Part shown: positions 5,404-8,515 of the stretch, one piece after another
Layout of the letters: every line of letters starts with the position of its first letter
Numbering within the stretch: the stretch's first letter is position 1
Source: Chloroflexota bacterium
Lineage (GTDB): Bacteria; Chloroflexota; Dehalococcoidia; UBA3495
Length of the DNA stretch: 8,515 bases
Reading direction: 5' to 3'
Assembly (NCBI GenBank): GCA_022576105.1
Contig: JACZRM010000061.1
Span: 1-8,515, forward strand
The notes under the pieces: model-generated
What the model was told of the DNA's origin: nothing
What the model saw: the letters and a program-made list of their open reading frames with translations, nothing else
Database searches by the model: none
Made by a program: the position numbers and the translations under genes

Positions 5404-5412
5404 TGCTATCAT
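5404..5412 (+). promoter_or_regulatory. Extended -10 promoter of the monooxygenase gene
   Basis: CTATGCTATCATG contains TGC-TATCAT (5404-5412), nearly identical to the promoters at 1403-1411 and 4414-4422. The expected start is near 5419, with a leader of about 44 bases. No clear -35 box. The ribosome site before ATG 5464 is weak (GAGTGAG, 5452-5458). Confidence 0.55.
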
Positions 5413-5463
5413 GCCCTGAACGCCCATCCGGGGTGACTTTCTGCTGAGACAGAGTGAGCCAGT

Positions 5464-6687
5464 ATGAAAACTTCATTCTTTCACCTGATGCCCTACCAGG
5501 ACCTGCCGGCCGATTTTGAGGAACGCTACCACAGTGCGTGGGTTGACGCTCCCAACGAACTGTTTGACCCAGTGCGGTGCCAGCAATACTACGACGACTA
5601 TCTGGAAGAGTTGCAGTTTGCCGATACCATGGGCTTTGACGGTGTTTGCGTCAACGAGCACCACAACAACGCCTATGGGCTGATGCCTTCTCCCAATCTC
5701 GTTGCGTCAATCCTGGCCCGCACCACCTCCCACGGCGCATTGATCGTCCTGGGCAACAGTCTGGCCCTGTACCAGCCGCCGCTGAGAGTCGCCGAAGAGA
5801 TGGCGATGCTGGACATCATGAGCGGCGGGCGGCTGGTGGCCGGATTCCCGGTGGGGACCTCAATGGACACCACCCTGTCCTACGGCCAGGTGCCCATCAC
5901 CCTGCGAGAAAAACATGCCGAGGCCCACGACCTGATCATGCGGGCCTGGGCGGAACGGGAACCTTTCATCTTCAACGGCAAGTTCAACCAGCTTCGCTAC
6001 GTCAACATCTGGCCCCGTCCGTTGCAGCAACCCCACCCGCCGGTGTGGGTGCCGGGCAGCGGCAGCCTGGAGACCTGGGACTGGGTGCTGGACCGCAACT
6101 ACGTGTACTGCTACCTGAGCTACTACGGATACCTGCGGGGTTTGCGGGTGGTGCAGGGGTTCTGGGAGCGAGTGGCCCAGCGGGGCATCGATGACAACCC
6201 CCACCGGTTGGGCTTTTTGCAGTTGGTCTGCGTCTCTGAAACCGACGCCTCCGCCGAGGCGGAATACTCTGAGCACGTCAAGTATTTCTATCGGAAGATG
6301 CTCCATATACACCCGCCCTTCGCCGAGACTCCGGGTTACCGGTCCATCGAATCCATTCGAGCGTCGATTCGCCCGCAGATTGGCGAGGAGGCCCAAAAAG
6401 CGGCCCATGAACTGGAATGGAAAGACTTTGTGGAGCAGGGTCATGTCATCGCCGGTAGTCCAGCAACTGTGCGGGACCGGTTGGTGGAAGCGGCCAAGAT
6501 GCTGCGAGTCGGCCACTTGATGTGTCTACTGCACATCGGCAGCATGCCCAAGGAGCTAACCCTGAAAAACACCGAACTGTTCGCCAAAGAGGTAATGCCG
6601 GCATTGCGAGACCTCTGGAGCGAATACGATGACCCATGGTGGCCTCAGCGATTGCAGGCTTCCTCGCCGGCCCCGGTTGGAGATTAA
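5464..6687 (+). CDS. Luciferase-like (LLM class) flavin-dependent monooxygenase
   Basis: 407 residues. Bacterial-luciferase-family TIM-barrel enzyme using reduced FMN or F420 to oxygenate or oxidise an organic substrate; soluble. Seen: the early strand GFDGVCVNEHHNN (57-69) with the conserved E65-H66-H67, LGNSLALYQPPLRVAEE (96-112), and LDIMSGGRLVAGFPVGT (116-132), the most diagnostic part of the family (D.(M/L)SGGR...G.G), then a C-terminal GSPATVRDRLVEAAK segment (residues about 327-341). Slightly longer than the usual 330-380 because of the C-terminal tail. Whether FMN or F420 is used cannot be told. SAR202-type Chloroflexota are known for many such paralogues, linked to oxidation of recalcitrant organic matter, which fits the context. 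The long minus-strand frame at 5860-6516 is its antisense shadow. Confidence 0.92.
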   Translation: MKTSFFHLMPYQDLPADFEERYHSAWVDAPNELFDPVRCQQYYDDYLEELQFADTMGFDGVCVNEHHNNAYGLMPSPNLVASILARTTSHGALIVLGNSLALYQPPLRVAEEMAMLDIMSGGRLVAGFPVGTSMDTTLSYGQVPITLREKHAEAHDLIMRAWAEREPFIFNGKFNQLRYVNIWPRPLQQPHPPVWVPGSGSLETWDWVLDRNYVYCYLSYYGYLRGLRVVQGFWERVAQRGIDDNPHRLGFLQLVCVSETDASAEAEYSEHVKYFYRKMLHIHPPFAETPGYRSIESIRASIRPQIGEEAQKAAHELEWKDFVEQGHVIAGSPATVRDRLVEAAKMLRVGHLMCLLHIGSMPKELTLKNTELFAKEVMPALRDLWSEYDDPWWPQRLQASSPAPVGD

Positions 6688-6746
6688 GAGTCTCTAACAA
6701 AATGACTAACTGCGCCTCCAAAGGCTATCGGTGGTGAGCTATCTAA

Positions 6747-6819
6747 AATCCCCCATTCCCCCTTTGCCAAGGGGGCTATCGACCCTCCCCCTCTCGTAAA
6801 GGGGGGACTGAGGGGGATT
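6747..6819. repeat. C/G-run palindromic repeat cluster
   Basis: Outer arms AATCCCCC (6747-6754) and GGGGGATT (6812-6819) enclose CCCCCTT/AAGGGGG (6758-6764 with 6769-6775, loop TGCC) and TCCCCCT/AGGGGGA (6786-6792 with 6811-6817). It lies 59 bases after the monooxygenase stop and could end its transcript, but there is no T-tract. These words are typical of dispersed bacterial palindromes. The 193-bp gap 6688-6880 holds no other feature. Confidence 0.7.
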
Positions 6820-6880
6820 CCCCCGCCCCTCAGAGCAACTTGCATTTCATTTTGTTAGGTTTTCTATTGAGGTGGAGTAA

Positions 6881-7381
6881 ATGTCTGAGAAACTGCAACA
6901 GGCCGACCGATTTCCGTCCTTGACCCTGAATTTAATTGATGGCAGCAGCGTCCGTCTTCCCGACGAAATGCCGGGCCGTTACGCCATTCTGTTGTTTTAT
7001 CGTGGCCACTGGTGACCATACTGTGTGCGGCAGTTGGCCGCCTACCAAGCCAAAAAGGCTGAATTTGACGCGCTGGAAGCAACCATCTACGCCGCCAGCG
7101 TGGATACCTTGGAACAGACCAAGGAAGTGGCCGGGCAGGGGTTGAGCTTCCCCATCGCCTACGGAGTTACCATTGAGGAAGGGAAAGGGTTTGGGGCCTG
7201 GATAGCTGAGGACAACCACGGCATCTACCTTCAGCCCACCGAATTCTTGCTGGGTCGCGGCGGCGTAGTGCTGGGAGCGATGTACGCCTCCGGCCCGGTG
7301 GGCCGCATGGGCGCCGACGAGGCCTTGACCTCTATCACCAACCGGGAACGGCGACGACGGGACCAGGCCGATAGCCGGTGA
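6881..7381 (+). CDS. Peroxiredoxin-like selenoprotein (UxxC), in-frame TGA read as selenocysteine
   Basis: 166 residues when TGA 7013-7015 is read as selenocysteine (residue 45). ATG 6881 follows GAGGTGGAG (6869-6877). The frame is open for 44 codons before and 121 after the TGA. Residues 11-40 have the AhpC/TSA-type opening (FPSLTLNLIDGSSVRL, then YAILLFY), followed by YRGHW-U45-PY-C48. Cys homologues of this thioredoxin-fold family have YRG.WCPYC, so the TGA replaces exactly the reactive first cysteine. Residues 85-145 continue the family (TKEVAGQGLSFPIAYGV, then PTEFLLGRGGVVLGAMYASG). A bSECIS-like hairpin stands at 7023-7045. It would reduce peroxides or disulfides in the cytoplasm. Alternatives are a pseudogene or a sequencing change of TGC/TGT to TGA. 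Selenium machinery is not in the window. A GTG at 7025 would give a truncated 118-residue call lacking the active site. Confidence 0.82.
7013..7015 (+). other. Candidate selenocysteine codon (TGA)
   Basis: In frame at codon 45 of the peroxiredoxin-like gene, between TGG (Trp44) and CCA (Pro46). It holds the position of the first cysteine in the family motif W-C-P-Y-C; the second cysteine (Cys48, TGT) is kept. It is the only in-frame stop before 7379. Confidence 0.8.
7023..7045 (+). promoter_or_regulatory. bSECIS-like hairpin downstream of the TGA
   Basis: GCGGC (7027-7031) pairs with GCCGC (7037-7041) around the loop AGTTG. Below a single T/C mismatch (7026/7042) the stem extends with GTG (7023-7025) against TAC (7043-7045), including one G.T pair. 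The loop begins 17 bases after the TGA and has a G as its second base, both within the usual bacterial SECIS pattern. It lies inside the coding region, as expected in bacteria. Confidence 0.65.
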
Positions 7382-7434
7382 GGGGATGTACCGCCATTAA
7401 TGCGGGGCCGCCCTTCCAGAAGGAGTAACAACCG

Positions 7435-8382
7435 ATGTCTCTACGACGATTCGTTTTAGGGCTGGTACTGCTGCTGGTTGCTGCAACTGGGTTAGCGTCG
7501 GCCTTAGGCTGCACCACCGGAGGTGTGACACCATCCGCAAATTCGTCGGACCTGCCAAGCGGCACCAGCGTGTTCCTAGACAATGCCTTTGCGGTCCAAT
7601 TCAATGGAGATGCCACCGCCCAAGTCATGTTGGACGTCAGCCTGGTCAACCCTGGGTTTAGCCGCGTCATGACGGTTCAAAATGCCAGTGGCATCATTGC
7701 CTACCTCAGCGACATTGGCTCGGGGTCTGGGGTCTTTTTAGACACTGTGTTTGGAGTGTTTGACGACATTGACAACAGCAAGCTGATGCAACTCAACTGC
7801 AGCTTTATTGGGGGCAGCACCTTGCAAACCATGACCGTGCAAAATGCCAATGGCACCATTGCCTACCTGACCGACATTCCTCAAACCATTGAAGTGTTTC
7901 TGAATGGCAGCCGATTCTTTCCAGACATTAGCAATGAAGGCGTCAGTACCTTGGCCGAATTGGGAGCCTTGGAGCTGATTGAAATATCTCTATGTGGAGG
8001 TGGAGGAGGAGCCGGGGCCGAAACGGACGACGGTTCTGGTTCTGGTGGAGGCTCAGGGAGTGGCCACGAAAACTTTGCCATCCATGACCCCACCACAAAA
8101 TTCACCAGCTTCAATTGCAGCCTTGTCTGCTTCCACCTTCTCTGCCGCAGTTTTCTCTACCAGTACCTTCTCTGCCTCCTCTTTTTCTGCTTCCACCTTC
8201 TCTGCCGCCGCTTTCTCTTCATCAGTAGCACCCTCTTTAGCGCCAGCTTCAATCAATGCTGCTGCTTTTTCTGCTTCTACTGCTTTTTCTGCTTCTACTG
8301 CTTTTTCTTCATCGGTGGAGGGTGGAGAAGACACATGGCCTCCTTCCCCCTCCGAACCCTCGGCCTCGGAGGCAGCTTGTGA
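7435..8382 (+). CDS. Lipoprotein-like secreted protein with 54-residue tandem repeats; C-terminal part doubtful
   Basis: The nominal frame is 315 residues from ATG 7435, with AAGGAG 9 bases upstream. Residues 1-26 are a signal peptide: MSLRR, a hydrophobic core, then SALGC26, which fits a lipobox, so membrane anchoring at C26 is likely. Residues 46-153 hold two 54-residue units with 'VFLD..F.V' at the start and 'MTVQNA.G.IAYL.DI' at the end; a third unit starts at residue 154 and decays into Gly-rich sequence (about 190-215). The unit resembles beta-structured repeats seen in phage tail and surface proteins ('..SGTIAY.SD'); function unknown. From about residue 207 the reading becomes Cys/Phe/Leu-rich and is the exact anti-register of the minus-strand Glu/Lys/Ala-rich frame at 8053-8515, so that part is probably not real protein. 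The N-terminal two thirds are sound; the true end is uncertain. Confidence 0.6.
   Translation: MSLRRFVLGLVLLLVAATGLASALGCTTGGVTPSANSSDLPSGTSVFLDNAFAVQFNGDATAQVMLDVSLVNPGFSRVMTVQNASGIIAYLSDIGSGSGVFLDTVFGVFDDIDNSKLMQLNCSFIGGSTLQTMTVQNANGTIAYLTDIPQTIEVFLNGSRFFPDISNEGVSTLAELGALELIEISLCGGGGGAGAETDDGSGSGGGSGSGHENFAIHDPTTKFTSFNCSLVCFHLLCRSFLYQYLLCLLFFCFHLLCRRFLFISSTLFSASFNQCCCFFCFYCFFCFYCFFFIGGGWRRHMASFPLRTLGLGGSL
7570..8055 (+). repeat. 162-bp tandem coding repeat (two full units, one decayed)
   Basis: Units start at 7570, 7732 and 7894 (GTG/GTC/GTG codons of 'VFL'), exactly 162 bp apart. ATGACGGTTCAAAATGCC at 7669 matches ATGACCGTGCAAAATGCC at 7831, also 162 bp apart. The third unit keeps only its first dozen codons and then turns Gly-rich. 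Confidence 0.8.
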
Positions 8383-8515
8383 AGACCCGGCTTGACCATC
8401 GCCTTCGCCTTCTATGGCTGCCTTATTTTCATTAGGATCGGTTCTATGGTGCTGAATACCACCCTCAAATTCCTCTATCACTTGTTCCTGACTTGCAGAA
8501 GAACCATCTTCTGCG
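8053..8515 (-). CDS. Glu/Lys/Ala-rich coiled-coil-like protein, C-terminal part (5' end beyond window)
   Basis: The minus-strand frame is open from the right edge to TGA (8055-8053), at least 153 residues, with no start needed inside the window (a GTG at 8481 is one option). Reading inward: an acidic, Ser/Gly/Glu-rich stretch, then 60-70 residues of repeated 'EEKA.EAEKA' with K at regular spacing, then a short end 'GEFCGGVMDGKVFVATP'. The composition favours helical or coiled-coil structure, and no catalytic motif is seen. Two facts favour this strand over the plus-strand one: low-complexity E/K/A repeats are common in real proteins, whereas its mirror is an implausible FCFYCF string. Low-complexity DNA can also keep frames open by chance, so it could be fortuitous. 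It overlaps the lipoprotein frame tail to tail. Confidence 0.5.
   Translation of the reverse strand, partial: AEDGSSASQEQVIEEFEGGIQHHRTDPNENKAAIEGEGDGQAGSSQAASEAEGSEGEGGHVSSPPSTDEEKAVEAEKAVEAEKAAALIEAGAKEGATDEEKAAAEKVEAEKEEAEKVLVEKTAAEKVEADKAAIEAGEFCGGVMDGKVFVATP
8126..8208. repeat. 60-bp spaced repeat in the Glu/Lys/Ala-rich frame
   Basis: TCTGCTTCCACCTTCTCTGC plus the next CGC occurs at 8126-8148 and again at 8186-8208, exactly 60 bp apart, equal to 20 codons. The period keeps the minus-strand frame open. Confidence 0.75.
8263..8308. repeat. 18-bp tandem repeat
   Basis: TGCTTTTTCTGCTTCTAC at 8263-8280 and 8281-8298 are identical, followed by a partial third copy (8299-8308). On the minus strand it encodes repeated six-residue EKAVEA units. 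It looks like recent slippage. Confidence 0.85.

Noticed and set aside
5860..6516. Minus-strand frame of 218 residues
   Set aside because: Antisense shadow of the luciferase-like monooxygenase, with no ribosome site and no family pattern.
7013..7015. Simple nonsense mutation making a pseudogene
   Set aside because: Not excluded, but less likely: the TGA is exactly at the reactive cysteine, the rest of the frame is intact and a bSECIS-like hairpin follows.
7025..7381. GTG-started gene of 118 residues as the real protein
   Set aside because: The start falls just after Cys48; the conserved family N-terminus and active site lie upstream in the same frame across the TGA, with a ribosome site at 6869-6877.
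7979..8395. Plus-strand Ser/Ala/Phe-rich frame of 138 residues
   Set aside because: A third reading of the same low-complexity repeats; no ribosome site, and it lies out of frame with the lipoprotein.

Overview
The window looks like a chromosomal stretch from an uncultivated Gram-negative-type or monoderm bacterium with moderately high G+C. The gene content (a luciferase-like monooxygenase, a divergent crotonase, an alpha/beta hydrolase, an MBL-fold hydrolase, an NHL-repeat protein) and many small dispersed palindromic repeats suggest a Chloroflexota/SAR202- or Dehalococcoidia-like genome. That assignment is an inference from gene flavour and repeat style, not from a marker gene.

Left part (1-1460): the 3' end of an NHL-repeat beta-propeller gene on the plus strand ends in a strong intrinsic terminator. 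A perfect 16-bp palindrome follows, then two minus-strand genes: a small protein resembling the C-terminal half of planctomycete-type cytochrome c domains but without a heme motif, and a MogA/MoaB-type molybdopterin adenylyltransferase. A structured repeat lies between those two.

Middle (1429-4007): divergent from the MogA-like gene is a plus-strand cluster of an MBL-fold hydrolase (consensus-like promoter and probably a leaderless mRNA), a HIT-family protein with a TTG start, and an orphan HicB-type protein. Next comes a crotonase-fold gene that has lost one of the two catalytic glutamates. It is bracketed by two same-orientation copies of a dispersed repeat; the second copy carries a nested insertion of about 47 bp.

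Right part (4414-6687): an alpha/beta hydrolase with a 17-bp dyad overlapping its -10 box, then a luciferase-like monooxygenase. Three upstream regions (MogA-like, hydrolase, monooxygenase) share the extended -10 motif TATGSTATMRTG. These enzymes together would fit oxidative breakdown of organic compounds, but no defined pathway can be named.

Most notable (6881-7381): a peroxiredoxin-like gene whose frame is interrupted only by a TGA exactly where the family has the first cysteine of its WCPYC motif. A bSECIS-like hairpin follows it. This is best read as a selenoprotein (UxxC) that standard gene calling would truncate to a C-terminal fragment starting at a GTG.

The window ends with a lipoprotein-like gene built from exact 162-bp-period repeats. 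Its 3' part lies antisense to a minus-strand Glu/Lys/Ala-rich ORF that runs off the window, so one of these two readings is wrong over about 330 bp.
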